A stretch of 22,393 bases of DNA from RGZA01 sp041917755. GTDB lineage: Bacteria > Pseudomonadota > Alphaproteobacteria > UBA9219 > RGZA01. The notes below the pieces were generated by a model, which was given only the letters and a program-made list of their open reading frames with translations, had not been told where the DNA came from and ran no database searches. How positions within the stretch are numbered: position 1 is the first letter of the stretch; each line of letters starts with the position of its first letter. This document shows positions 1 through 8,498 of this stretch, in pieces. A program made the position numbers and the translations under genes. The stretch is from the NCBI GenBank assembly GCA_041917755.1, contig JAYRWY010000014.1:1-22393 (forward strand), given 5' to 3'.

Positions 1-1
1 C

Positions 2-1318
2 AATCGCCAGGCTTTTGAAACGCTGACAAAAGATTATATCGACCACAACGACTGCATAAAGCTTGTTGAGCCATCAGACGATGATGCAGTAGACCGCTTT
101 ATTCGTAATAATACCGGTGTTTTTCTTAAGCCTATCTACTCAGCAACCACACAACTCAGCACGCGCCATCTGTTTTCTATCAATAGCAACATAAAAATTG
201 AAGATATCAATCCATCGAACAACGCAGAATTTATAAATCAGGCTCATGCTATGATTGTCGCCGACATTACAGGCGGCAGGCTAATCATTGGAATGGATCC
301 GCGCCATGAAGTAGCCGTACTCTTCCGGGCGAGCAATACAGTGCCGTGGTCCATCGCAAAGACAGCCATCATACCGAAATTGTCTTATATCAATGACTTG
401 CTAAAACATCCACCTATTGAAGGTCTTCATGCTCAACTGGGCATTCACACCTACAAAAATGGTGATAAAGAAACCAAAGTATTGATGAGGTATTACAAAT
501 TTGATCCACCTCATGGTGTTCAAGTCGCCCCAATGTATATTCTCCATCCGCCAACGAATGGCAGAGGCAGTGTGGTACAACGCGGCTTTGTTCCAGAAGA
601 TTTTTTCCGTGACTACTTTAGGCCAGAACTCAAATTAGGTGATATTCATCCTGAATACGGAAGACTGGAGAGCATTGAAGCCCTAACCCCAGGCAGCGAT
701 GCGCAAGCCATATTACGAGATACCAATAAATGCGAAATATTTGTTCAAAATCAAAATCATTTCGTTGTTTATAAAACTGATAAAACGGCACAAAATAAAA
801 ATATTAGTGGTATCTTTTTGCAAACAAATCCTGCTGGACACATAGTCATACAAAATGACGATGGAACAGCTATTGATAGAATGCTTAATTGGGCAGTTCA
901 GCATTATAATAACAAATCAAAACCCACTATTTCAACTAGCTCAAATGCCAAGCCAGACATTCAACAATGGCAAAACATTAAAGCTAAATACACTCTGAAT
1001 ATAATTAATAACATTCAAACCACCTCAGAAGGTGTGCGCGTAAACTTTACCGATACTGATTACATCATAGATACCGGAACCAAGCTCACGCTGCACGGAA
1101 ATCCGCAGGAAGACTATTTAAAAGCCATGGTTCTTCATGCCAAGGAAAACTGGGGTGGCAAGTTCAAGATTGATAATGCAAGCGACAGTGATAAAGAAAC
1201 ACTGATACGATTAGCCCAAGCGCACGGCGTGAGAATTATTGGCTTGCCCATCAGCCAGCCTACGCGCCCTTTGCGCAATCCTGCGCCACCAAGACAAGCG
1301 GCACGGGCCGTCGTCTAA
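2..1318 (+). CDS. Unrecognised protein, 3' part only (5' end outside window)
   Basis: The reading frame is open from base 2 to the TAA at 1316-1318, giving about 438 residues with no stop. The ATG at 251 is therefore probably internal and the true start lies before the window. I do not recognise the bulk of the protein. It shows no signal peptide or membrane segment in the visible part and is soluble in character. The last roughly 80 residues have a predicted beta-strand followed by an alternating pattern (DYIIDTGTKLTLHG, then YLKAMVLHAKENWGGKFKI, then LIRLAQAHGVRIIG). This loosely resembles the LPD7-type domain found at the end of relaxases and polyvalent proteins. The resemblance is by eye and weak. 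The tail is basic and proline-rich (PTRPLRNPAPPRQAARA). The stop abuts the convergent ABC-F gene with no spacer. Confidence 0.75.
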   Translation, partial: NRQAFETLTKDYIDHNDCIKLVEPSDDDAVDRFIRNNTGVFLKPIYSATTQLSTRHLFSINSNIKIEDINPSNNAEFINQAHAMIVADITGGRLIIGMDPRHEVAVLFRASNTVPWSIAKTAIIPKLSYINDLLKHPPIEGLHAQLGIHTYKNGDKETKVLMRYYKFDPPHGVQVAPMYILHPPTNGRGSVVQRGFVPEDFFRDYFRPELKLGDIHPEYGRLESIEALTPGSDAQAILRDTNKCEIFVQNQNHFVVYKTDKTAQNKNISGIFLQTNPAGHIVIQNDDGTAIDRMLNWAVQHYNNKSKPTISTSSNAKPDIQQWQNIKAKYTLNIINNIQTTSEGVRVNFTDTDYIIDTGTKLTLHGNPQEDYLKAMVLHAKENWGGKFKIDNASDSDKETLIRLAQAHGVRIIGLPISQPTRPLRNPAPPRQAARAVV

Positions 1319-3160
1319 TTAAATACTTTTAATCAGCTGTTCCAGCTGCGCTTCATGCGCGGCTAACTCGTCTTCAAGCTTGCTATGTGCGGCCGTCAGG
1401 CGTTTTAGCTCAGCCGCATGTTCGGTCTTAGCAAAAAACTCCGCCATTTCGCCTTCTAAATCCTGTTTACGCTTTTGCAGTTCGGTAATTTTCTTTTCCA
1501 ATGCATCGGCTTGCTTTTCAGCATCGGATGTATCTGGCGTCACATGTTCATTCTTCGACTTGCGCGCATCCTGTTTTAACTTATCGCGTTCCATTTTACG
1601 CTGGCGAATAACCAGTTTGGAATACGCATCCAGATCATCATCAAATGCGGTTACTTTGCCATCTGCAACAAGCCATAATTGATCAGCCACATGCTTTACC
1701 AAATGCGCGTCATGGCTTACCAAAATTACCGCACCTTCATAGTTATTAATAGCTTGCGCCAAGGCTTCGCGCGCATCTATGTCCAAATGGTTGGTCGGCT
1801 CGTCAAGCAGCATGATATGCGGCGCATCAAAACTCATCAGGCAGAATAACAAACGTGCCTTTTCGCCGCCTGATAGCCCGCCCACTTTCGTATCCGCCTT
1901 GTGCCTGTCAAATCCGAAACGGGACAACATCGAGCGCACCTGCACCTCTGTTTTGTCCTTCATGGCAATCATCATGGTTTCAAACGGTGTGAGCGTTACA
2001 TCCAGCTCATCGGTTTGAAACTGTGCAAAATAGCCAATTTTCAGCTTACCGGATTTGTGTAATTCACCTTGCAAAGGCGATAAACGTTCCGAAAGGATTT
2101 TTACCAGCGTTGATTTACCATTCCCGTTTGCACCCAGTAGTGCAATGCGGTCTTCCATATCAATACGAAGATCAAGTTTCTTCAAAATCGGTTTGCCGGG
2201 CGCATAGCCTGCATCCACCTGCTCCAATCGTATAATCGGTGATTTAAGCGGTTTGGGCTCCGGGAATGTAAATGCTGTTACGCGGTCGGCAATCACGGCA
2301 TCTACAATATCCATGCGTTCAATGGCTTTTAAACGGCTCTGCGCCTGTCTGGCCTTGCTGGCCTTGGCGCGGAAGCGTTCAACAAACTTCATCATCATGT
2401 CTTTTTGGGCCATTTGCTTTTCATGCATGGCCTGTTGGTTCATCAACCGCTCCGCGCGGCGGCGTTCAAACTGGTCATAATTGCCAGTATAGGCATTCAA
2501 CGTTTTATTTTCTAAATGCAGGATATGCGTGACCGTCTTATTTAAAATATCACGGTCATGGCTGATGATAATCAGCGTTTGCTGATATCGCATCAGAAAG
2601 TTTTCAAGCCACACCATAGATTCAAAATCCAAATGGTTGGTTGGCTCATCGAGCATCAATACATTAGGCTGGCAAAATAATACTGCCGCCAATGCTACAC
2701 GCGCACGCCAACCGCCAGAAAATGATGAAATCGGATTTTGTTGTGCCTCATCACTAAAACCAAGGCCAGCCAAAATAGTCGCCGCGCGCGATGGCGCATC
2801 ATAGGCACTAATATCATTCAGTCGGTCAAAGATATAAGAAATGCGCTCCGGATCCTCACAGGTCTCAGATTCTTTCATCAATGCTGCGCGTTCGGTATCG
2901 GCGTTAAGCACAACATCCAAAATCGATGTTCCATCATCAGGTATATCTTGGCGTACCATGCCAATCGTCGTACCCTTGATGAATGAAATTTCACCGCCAT
3001 CGGGTTGCAATTCACCAGCAATTAGTTTGAATAGGGTCGATTTACCTGCGCCGTTTGGCCCAACCAGACCAACCCGATGCCCAGCCGGTATATTCACCGA
3101 GACATTCTCAAGAAGTGCGCGTCCGCCAATGCGGTAGGTAAGATCATGTATTGAAAGCAT
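1319..3160 (-). CDS. ABC-F family ATPase, YheS-like
   Basis: This 613-residue soluble protein has two ABC ATPase domains in tandem and no membrane segment, which defines ABC-F. Domain 1 has Walker A GPNGAGKST at 34-42, signature FSGGW at 147-151 and Walker B LMLDEPTNHLD at 168-178. The inter-domain linker, rich in basic and Gln/Met residues, spans about 222-290. Domain 2 has Walker A GANGNGKST at 343-351, signature LSGGE at 429-433 and Walker B MLLDEPTNHLD at 450-460. A charged coiled-coil tail covers about 520-613. Order, length and many motifs match E. coli YheS better than EttA or Uup. ABC-F proteins act on ribosomes in the cytoplasm, at the E site, to relieve stalling; for YheS the exact role is less settled. 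There is no sign that this is a resistance-type ABC-F. The start is an ATG with only a poor Shine-Dalgarno. It lies 77 bases downstream of the PIF1-like gene on the same strand, so co-transcription is possible. Confidence 0.93.
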   Translation of the reverse strand: MLSIHDLTYRIGGRALLENVSVNIPAGHRVGLVGPNGAGKSTLFKLIAGELQPDGGEISFIKGTTIGMVRQDIPDDGTSILDVVLNADTERAALMKESETCEDPERISYIFDRLNDISAYDAPSRAATILAGLGFSDEAQQNPISSFSGGWRARVALAAVLFCQPNVLMLDEPTNHLDFESMVWLENFLMRYQQTLIIISHDRDILNKTVTHILHLENKTLNAYTGNYDQFERRRAERLMNQQAMHEKQMAQKDMMMKFVERFRAKASKARQAQSRLKAIERMDIVDAVIADRVTAFTFPEPKPLKSPIIRLEQVDAGYAPGKPILKKLDLRIDMEDRIALLGANGNGKSTLVKILSERLSPLQGELHKSGKLKIGYFAQFQTDELDVTLTPFETMMIAMKDKTEVQVRSMLSRFGFDRHKADTKVGGLSGGEKARLLFCLMSFDAPHIMLLDEPTNHLDIDAREALAQAINNYEGAVILVSHDAHLVKHVADQLWLVADGKVTAFDDDLDAYSKLVIRQRKMERDKLKQDARKSKNEHVTPDTSDAEKQADALEKKITELQKRKQDLEGEMAEFFAKTEHAAELKRLTAAHSKLEDELAAHEAQLEQLIKSI

Positions 3161-3237
3161 GCCGCTTTTTACTGGTCTTTTTTAAAATAGCAACACGTTT
3201 ATTGGGAAAATGGCATTAAAACCAATGGCAGTAATAT

Positions 3238-5091
3238 TTACACCTGTTTCATAGCCAAAATACGGTCAACCCGGAACATCCGTGGCTCGTCCCGCTTGGT
3301 ACAATGGGCCCGCATCCCTTGATATACTTGCCCTTGATAACGTGCATCCCCAACAGTTGAAGGGATCACAATTCGCGTTGTCTCACTATCATCCGCCTTT
3401 AGATATGTAATTTCTATTCGGCCTTTTTCGCTTATTACCTTTTTTATAAAATTTATTTTGTCCACTATCCCATTGTCAGGAATTGCCGGAGCATTGGATC
3501 GTCCACTAAAAAAATTGGCTATACGGTCATCCGTGCGGATGTGCTGTAAACGAATGGGCGTTTTTAAAATAATCCCTTCAAACGATGTACACCGGCTCAA
3601 TGCAACATACATCTGCCCTGCTGCGAATGTGCCATTGCCAATATCAATCACAACATTATCAAATGTCTTTCCCTGACTTTTATGAATAGTAATCGCCCAC
3701 GCCAATCGAAACGGATATTGCGTAAATATGCCAACGGGCACGGTTACCAATGCACCATTTTCAATTACGGTTCTATAAACTTCCCAACTATGCGGGCGCA
3801 CATCAACGCGCTTTTTAGTGTCAGCCAAACGAATGATAAGATATTCATCACCCTCTGGATCATGCTCTACCGCTTCTATACACCCAATACTGCCATTTAC
3901 CCACCTGCGATCCGCATCATTATTAAGCATCATTACCTGCGCGCCCACTTTATAAGTAAGCTCAGGTGCTGTTGGGAAATATTCCTTGCCAAACTCCCCT
4001 TCGGTTACGGCCTTGCTGCTATGGATGCGCCCCTTTAATGCAGCCAAATGCGCCATGTTAATTTCATCGGCCTTGGCATTGGTCGCAGTCAACGTAATAA
4101 AACGCTCGGTTTTCTCATCCAATTCTTTAACGCCATAACGTGAATTGAGCTGCTGCAACTCCGCATGACGAATAGTATTGTTACGAATTTTATTAAGCAG
4201 ATGAACAAATACTTCGTCTTTTTGTCGGTATACTTTTTGCAACTCAATTATCTGCGGTGGATCTTCCTTTAACGCATGTGCACTGAAAAAATATGGCGTT
4301 TCATAATGTCCTTCGAAAATATCTTGCTCCTCACGACTGACCACCGGCGGCAATTGATATAAATCACCGATAAATATCATCTGCACCCCGCCAAACACCA
4401 CATCTTCGTGTGGGCCATAGAGACGCAAAAATTCATCAATGCAATCCAGCATATCTGCACGAAGCATGGAGACTTCGTCGATAATTATTGTTTTCAATTT
4501 TTTATAAAGTTTCGGGTCACGTGGCTTTGTCTTACGCGAACGTATGCTTTGCGGCGTTACATCCACATAAAAATTGAAAAAGCTATGAATGGTTTGGCCT
4601 TTGACATTCAGCGCAGCCACACCTGTTGGCGCCAATACCACCGGCTCTTTATCAGTCACCGCGCAGAAATAGGATAACAGGGTTGATTTACCCGTCCCTG
4701 CCTTGCCCGTGATAAAAATATTATTGGCTGTATGCTCCATAATATCTAGAGCATCTTTGAACCGTGCATTTTGTTCCGGCGAAAACGAAACTTCACCATT
4801 TGTTGCAACCGTCGCCTTACGCTTGGTAAGCTGCTTACGTTCAGCTTTTTCGCCGCGGCGTTGCGCGGCAGGGCTTGGCATAAATTCAGGTGGCGGCGTT
4901 ACTTTCTGTCCGTCCTCATCCAGCAAGCCCATTAACTTCAAATGCGATCCAATAGCGCCTCTGGTTCGCCCATGGCTTTTTGACATAAACGCCATAGATT
5001 GGCCGCTAATAAACGCATCATAAAGACGCTGTTCTTCTTCCAGCGTCCATGCCTGCCCTTTACGCTCGGTTATTTCCTTCAAATTCGACAT
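3238..5091 (-). CDS. PIF1-like DNA helicase with Myb/SANT-like N-terminus and WYL-like C-terminus
   Basis: This is a 617-residue superfamily 1B helicase. Visible helicase motifs are Walker A GKAGTGKST (129-137), Walker B DEVSM (205-209), GDLYQLPP (242-249), HKSQGKTF (470-477) and YVALSRC (495-501). These are the PIF1/RecD2 set and predict 5'-3' ATP-dependent unwinding of DNA. The N-terminal residues 11-56 (W..EEE..L pattern, then GRTRGAIGSHLK) look like a Myb/SANT or HTH DNA-binding fold. Residues 543-617 resemble a WYL domain: IEITYL, then TTRIVIP, then a YQGMRAHC segment where WYL would sit, and a closing MFRVDRI. Both flanking domain calls are by eye. WYL domains bind nucleic-acid ligands and regulate many phage-defence loci, but no defence genes are visible here. 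The ATG start lacks a good Shine-Dalgarno. The gene is divergent from regB. Confidence 0.88.
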   Translation of the reverse strand: MSNLKEITERKGQAWTLEEEQRLYDAFISGQSMAFMSKSHGRTRGAIGSHLKLMGLLDEDGQKVTPPPEFMPSPAAQRRGEKAERKQLTKRKATVATNGEVSFSPEQNARFKDALDIMEHTANNIFITGKAGTGKSTLLSYFCAVTDKEPVVLAPTGVAALNVKGQTIHSFFNFYVDVTPQSIRSRKTKPRDPKLYKKLKTIIIDEVSMLRADMLDCIDEFLRLYGPHEDVVFGGVQMIFIGDLYQLPPVVSREEQDIFEGHYETPYFFSAHALKEDPPQIIELQKVYRQKDEVFVHLLNKIRNNTIRHAELQQLNSRYGVKELDEKTERFITLTATNAKADEINMAHLAALKGRIHSSKAVTEGEFGKEYFPTAPELTYKVGAQVMMLNNDADRRWVNGSIGCIEAVEHDPEGDEYLIIRLADTKKRVDVRPHSWEVYRTVIENGALVTVPVGIFTQYPFRLAWAITIHKSQGKTFDNVVIDIGNGTFAAGQMYVALSRCTSFEGIILKTPIRLQHIRTDDRIANFFSGRSNAPAIPDNGIVDKINFIKKVISEKGRIEITYLKADDSETTRIVIPSTVGDARYQGQVYQGMRAHCTKRDEPRMFRVDRILAMKQV

Positions 5092-5173
5092 GCGACTTTA
5101 TTAGCAGGCCTCAGGCGGCATTGCGAAGAATAAAACTATTGTTTTTTTTCTTCACTTGGTTGCTAAATACTGC
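5092..5173. promoter_or_regulatory. Divergent intergenic region between PIF1-like gene and regB
   Basis: These 82 bases separate two divergent starts and must hold or adjoin both promoters. They contain a run of eight T (about 5142-5149) but no convincing -35/-10 pair that I could settle on for either direction. A GCGAC half-site of the kind bound by RegA-type regulators sits at 5092-5096. A five-base match is expected often by chance. Confidence 0.3.
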
Positions 5174-6421
5174 ATGTTTACAATATCCGAAACCACCGCC
5201 AATGGCCGCATGCGGCGAAAAACGCTTATTAAGATGCGTTGGTTTGCCATATGCGGGCAAATCACAGCACTGCTTCTGGCTACTTATGTATTCCAGCTTC
5301 CGCTAAATCTTATCGCGCCGTGCTGCGTAATTTTGGCATCTATCATCTTTAACGCCATCGCGGTTTCCCGTCAGCACGGTAAGCCATACCTGCATAACAA
5401 GGGAGCAACCTTCGCGCTTGGCTTTGACACCATACAACTTGCTACCTTATTATTTTTTACAGGCGGGTTTACAAATCCATTTATTGTATTAATGCTCGCC
5501 CCTATTACCATCGCCGCAACGGTCTTATCTGGCCGCAGTGTTATTTTCCTGATGGCGATTAGCTTGATGGCCTATGGGGTGATGTTTTTTGCAACACCAT
5601 TGCCGTGGCCTATACCACAACAATTTTCCCCCTTGTTTCTTGGTGGATGCGCCGCCTCGGTATTTATCTCGGGCGCATTTTTGGTTTTGTATGTGCGCAG
5701 GGTTGCACGTGAAGCACGCCGCTTGTCCGAAGCCTTAAACGCCAGCCGTCTGGCACTGGAATATGAACAACGTATCTCTGCCTTTGGTGCGCTTGCTGCG
5801 GCGGTTGCGCATGAACTTGGCAGCCCGCTAAGCACTATTGCCATCGTCAGCAGTGAATTGGCTCATGGCCTGAAAGGCAGCGAATTCAGTGAGGATATTG
5901 AGCTATTACAAGCACAAACCAACCGCTGCAGCACCATCCTGGCTGATTTTTCCAAACACAATGTACTATCGGATAAATCATTCGAAGAAATGCCTTTGCG
6001 TGATTATATCTTGCGCGTGCTTGATCCCTACCGCCGCGAAAATATCGCCATAGAAATTATAGCAGATGGCATCGGCGATGAACCCCTTTGGCCCCTCAGC
6101 CCAAGCCTGATGCACGGCGTTGGCAATATCCTTCACAATGCCTGTCAATTCGCCAAGAGCGTGGTGAGAATTATGATCCACTGGCAAGGCCAAGCCGTCA
6201 CCATGCGTATTGAAGATGACGGCCCCGGCTTTTCTGAAGAACTTTTGCCCCGATTGGGAACCGCCTACGCCAGTGGCCGCAAAGAAGGTGAACATGGTAT
6301 GGGACTGGGCCTATTTATCGCCAAAATGCTCTTGGAACGCAGTGGCGGCAATGTTACCTTTGCTAATGGCTCGATGGGCGGCGCGTTAATTACGCTTAGT
6401 TGGCAATTTCAACCCAATTAA
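5174..6421 (+). CDS. regB: RegB/PrrB/ActS-type redox sensor histidine kinase
   Basis: This membrane sensor kinase phosphorylates the RegA response regulator according to the redox state of the quinone pool. Numbering is from the ATG at 5174 (415 residues). The N-terminal half has about six hydrophobic segments and the RegB quinone-site motif GGFTNPF at 97-103. The cytoplasmic half has the H-box with HELGSPLSTI (phospho-acceptor His213). It also has a Cys at 252 in the context QTNRCSTIL, which aligns with the redox-active Cys265 of Rhodobacter RegB. The N-box is around 318-322, DDGPGF is at 348-353, and GMGLGLF follows. The kinase looks intact. Start choice is uncertain: an in-frame TTG exists at 5156 and an ATG at 5210, and none has a Shine-Dalgarno. 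I prefer the ATG at 5174 over the TTG, and family N-termini allow either ATG. regA follows 82 bases downstream. Confidence 0.93.
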   Translation: MFTISETTANGRMRRKTLIKMRWFAICGQITALLLATYVFQLPLNLIAPCCVILASIIFNAIAVSRQHGKPYLHNKGATFALGFDTIQLATLLFFTGGFTNPFIVLMLAPITIAATVLSGRSVIFLMAISLMAYGVMFFATPLPWPIPQQFSPLFLGGCAASVFISGAFLVLYVRRVAREARRLSEALNASRLALEYEQRISAFGALAAAVAHELGSPLSTIAIVSSELAHGLKGSEFSEDIELLQAQTNRCSTILADFSKHNVLSDKSFEEMPLRDYILRVLDPYRRENIAIEIIADGIGDEPLWPLSPSLMHGVGNILHNACQFAKSVVRIMIHWQGQAVTMRIEDDGPGFSEELLPRLGTAYASGRKEGEHGMGLGLFIAKMLLERSGGNVTFANGSMGGALITLSWQFQPN

Positions 6422-6503
6422 CCACCAGTAATTAACAATTAATGGCTAGCCTGCGACATAATAGCAATGAGACAACGTTCAATCTTGATGCTTAAATGCA
6501 GTT

Positions 6504-7067
6504 ATGACTAATGAAGCAACAAAACAACTGCTTATCGTCGATGACGATGCCCCCCTACGCAATCGTTTGGCAAGAGCCATGGAGCGAAAAGGGTTCACTG
6601 TTATCTCTGCGGAATCCGTAAAAGACGCCGTCGCAGCAGCCCGTAAAACCCCTCTCAACTATGCTGTGGTTGATTTACGTCTAATCGATGGCTATGGCCT
6701 TGTGGTCGTGGAAGAGCTACGCAAAGTTAACCCCGATATGCGCATCGTTATCCTGACTGCTTATGGAAATATTGCCTCCGCCGTCAAAAGCATGAAGCTT
6801 GGCGCGGTAGACTACTTGGCAAAACCAACAGATGCCGATGTCATTGAAAACGCATTATTAGCCAAAAAAGATGATGCTCTCCCCCCGCCGCCAGAGCAAA
6901 TCATGTCGGCTGAACGGGTTCGCTGGGAGCATATTTCACGCGTTTTCGAACAATGCGACCGCAATATCTCCGAAACTGCACGTCGCTTGAACATGCACCG
7001 TCGCACGCTACAGCGCATTTTGGCAAAGCACGCCCCCAAAGAACATGTCGTAATGGATGATGAATAG
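6504..7067 (+). CDS. regA: RegA/PrrA/ActR-type response regulator
   Basis: This 187-residue DNA-binding regulator is the partner of RegB. The receiver domain (about 8-122) has the acidic pair D14/D15, phospho-acceptor D57 in YAVVDLRL, T85 and K107. The four-proline linker PPPP at 127-130 is typical of RegA. The C-terminal Fis-like helix-turn-helix (about 138-178, including CDRNISETARRLNMHRRT) is almost the family consensus. In other alphaproteobacteria this regulator controls photosynthesis, carbon and nitrogen fixation, respiration and hydrogenase genes in response to redox state. The window does not show its targets here. The SCO1/SenC-like gene that sits next to regA in Rhodobacter is absent. 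The spacer after regB (6422-6503) contains a GCGAC half-site at 6453-6457 and an inverted ATTAA/TTAAT at 6431-6443, but no complete RegA-type palindrome. The polymerase-family gene begins 41 bases downstream on the same strand. Confidence 0.95.
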   Translation: MTNEATKQLLIVDDDAPLRNRLARAMERKGFTVISAESVKDAVAAARKTPLNYAVVDLRLIDGYGLVVVEELRKVNPDMRIVILTAYGNIASAVKSMKLGAVDYLAKPTDADVIENALLAKKDDALPPPPEQIMSAERVRWEHISRVFEQCDRNISETARRLNMHRRTLQRILAKHAPKEHVVMDDE

Positions 7068-7108
7068 CCTTCATTGACCACAGCGGGGATTATATTTATC
7101 GTTGCTGA

Positions 7109-8497
7109 ATGCAACTATTAAATTTCCCTTCATTATCCAGACTCACCTTGGAGCATCTTGCTCTGGGCTTATATATCCTCAGCATCACCCTCCTGCCACT
7201 GGGCTTTGGTGGCAACCGTGATATTCCTTTTGGACTTTCACAAATTGGTCTGGCCCTATCAGCACTGGCCCTCATATTTGAAAAATCAGCCTTGCAAGAA
7301 TGTTATTGGCCAAGGCGTATAAAATTATCCCTTGTGCTTTTTTGTGTGGTTATTGCGTGGGGTTTTTTACAAACCCAAAGCTTTATGCCGCACTCGCTGC
7401 ACCATCCACTATGGCAAGAAGCTGGAAAAAATCTTCAAACGGAAATAGCCGGCAGCATCGCCTTATGGCGTGATGAAGCGTTCTTCTGCTTAAACCGCCT
7501 TATAACCTACCTAAGCGCAGGCATACTTGCCTATATTCTTGCCACTGACGTTGCGCGGGCACGCTTGATGCTACAGGCACTATGGTATTCCGGCATAGCA
7601 CTCTGTTTTTACGGCTATTTAAATATATTTACCGGCAGCACCAAGGTTTTGTGGGTAGATAAAACCCAATATGAATACGATTTTACTTCAACTTTTATAA
7701 GCAAAAACCATTTTGCTATTTATGCGGCCATGGTACTGCTCTCCGGTTGCGCTCTGTTATATCAATCATGGCGAAGTACCATTCGGCAGATTAATCCAAA
7801 GCACAAAATAAAGGAATTTGGCTTATGGTTTAAAAATAAAGCTTTCATACAGCTATTTCTTATTTTCTACGTTTTTGGGGCAATTTTACTCAGTCATTGC
7901 CGTTCAGGGCTGATATTGGCCATGATTGGCATAGGTGCGTTCTTCATCTGCTTTCAGCTTTATGCCAAACAATGGAAGCGTGCCATCACACTACTTGGCA
8001 TTTCATTCATAGTATGCATAGGCGTCGTAATGATTGCCCAGCAATCATCACAACACTTCGCACAACTGTTTATTGATCAATCGGCCGCTGAACGCCTCAG
8101 CGTTTATCAATTATGCCTCAATGCGATAAGTGATAATCCAGTATTGGGATATGGACTGGGGTCCTTTCATGCCGTCTATCGACTTTATAATGAAACCATT
8201 CCCTGGTCCTTTAATCACGCGCACAGCGATATATTAGAAAGCCTGGTCGATTTAGGCATTCCCGTTGGCCTAATCTTATGGACGGCAGTACTATTGTTAC
8301 TAAGCGGTATCATACGTGGCTTATTCAAGCGCCGCCGCCATGGTATGTTCCCCGCAATTGGCATTGCAGCAAGCGTGGTTGTGATTACCCACAGCGCAAT
8401 GGATTTCAGCCTGCAGATTCCAGGGGTCGTCATGCCTTTTGCAATGATTATGGGACTGGCACTCGCCCAAAGTTGGGGCTCTAGCGACAAGGCCTAG
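7109..8497 (+). CDS. O-antigen ligase/polymerase family membrane protein (Wzy_C)
   Basis: This polytopic inner-membrane protein of 462 residues has about 10-12 hydrophobic segments. Motifs typical of the Wzy_C (O-antigen ligase, ExoQ-like) family are visible. They are FISKNHFA at 196-203, an SHCRSG turn at 262-266 that supplies the conserved Arg, GYGLGSF at 347-353, and NHAHSD at 369-374 followed by LVDLGIPVG. THSAMDF appears near 427-433. Such proteins transfer or polymerise undecaprenyl-linked glycans in the periplasm. Ligase and polymerase cannot be told apart from motifs alone. Clustering with a Wzc-type protein favours a role in exopolysaccharide polymerisation. The ATG has no clear Shine-Dalgarno. 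The gene follows regA by 41 bases and could be read from the same transcript. Its TAG is one base from the stop of the convergent gene. Confidence 0.88.
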   Translation: MQLLNFPSLSRLTLEHLALGLYILSITLLPLGFGGNRDIPFGLSQIGLALSALALIFEKSALQECYWPRRIKLSLVLFCVVIAWGFLQTQSFMPHSLHHPLWQEAGKNLQTEIAGSIALWRDEAFFCLNRLITYLSAGILAYILATDVARARLMLQALWYSGIALCFYGYLNIFTGSTKVLWVDKTQYEYDFTSTFISKNHFAIYAAMVLLSGCALLYQSWRSTIRQINPKHKIKEFGLWFKNKAFIQLFLIFYVFGAILLSHCRSGLILAMIGIGAFFICFQLYAKQWKRAITLLGISFIVCIGVVMIAQQSSQHFAQLFIDQSAAERLSVYQLCLNAISDNPVLGYGLGSFHAVYRLYNETIPWSFNHAHSDILESLVDLGIPVGLILWTAVLLLLSGIIRGLFKRRRHGMFPAIGIAASVVVITHSAMDFSLQIPGVVMPFAMIMGLALAQSWGSSDKA

Positions 8498-8498
8498 C

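Noticed and set aside
3161..3237. Promoter or terminator between the PIF1-like and ABC-F genes
   Set aside because: ATTGG/CCAAT is the only inverted pair, with a long loop and no T tract. Hexamer matches are poor.
1380..5306. Plus-strand ORFs of about 60-120 codons opposite the ABC-F and helicase genes
   Set aside because: They are shadows of conserved minus-strand genes, with low-complexity composition and no recognisable domains.
6453..6457. GCGAC upstream of regA as an autoregulatory RegA site
   Set aside because: Only one half-site is present, with no GNCGC partner nearby. A five-base match is not evidence.
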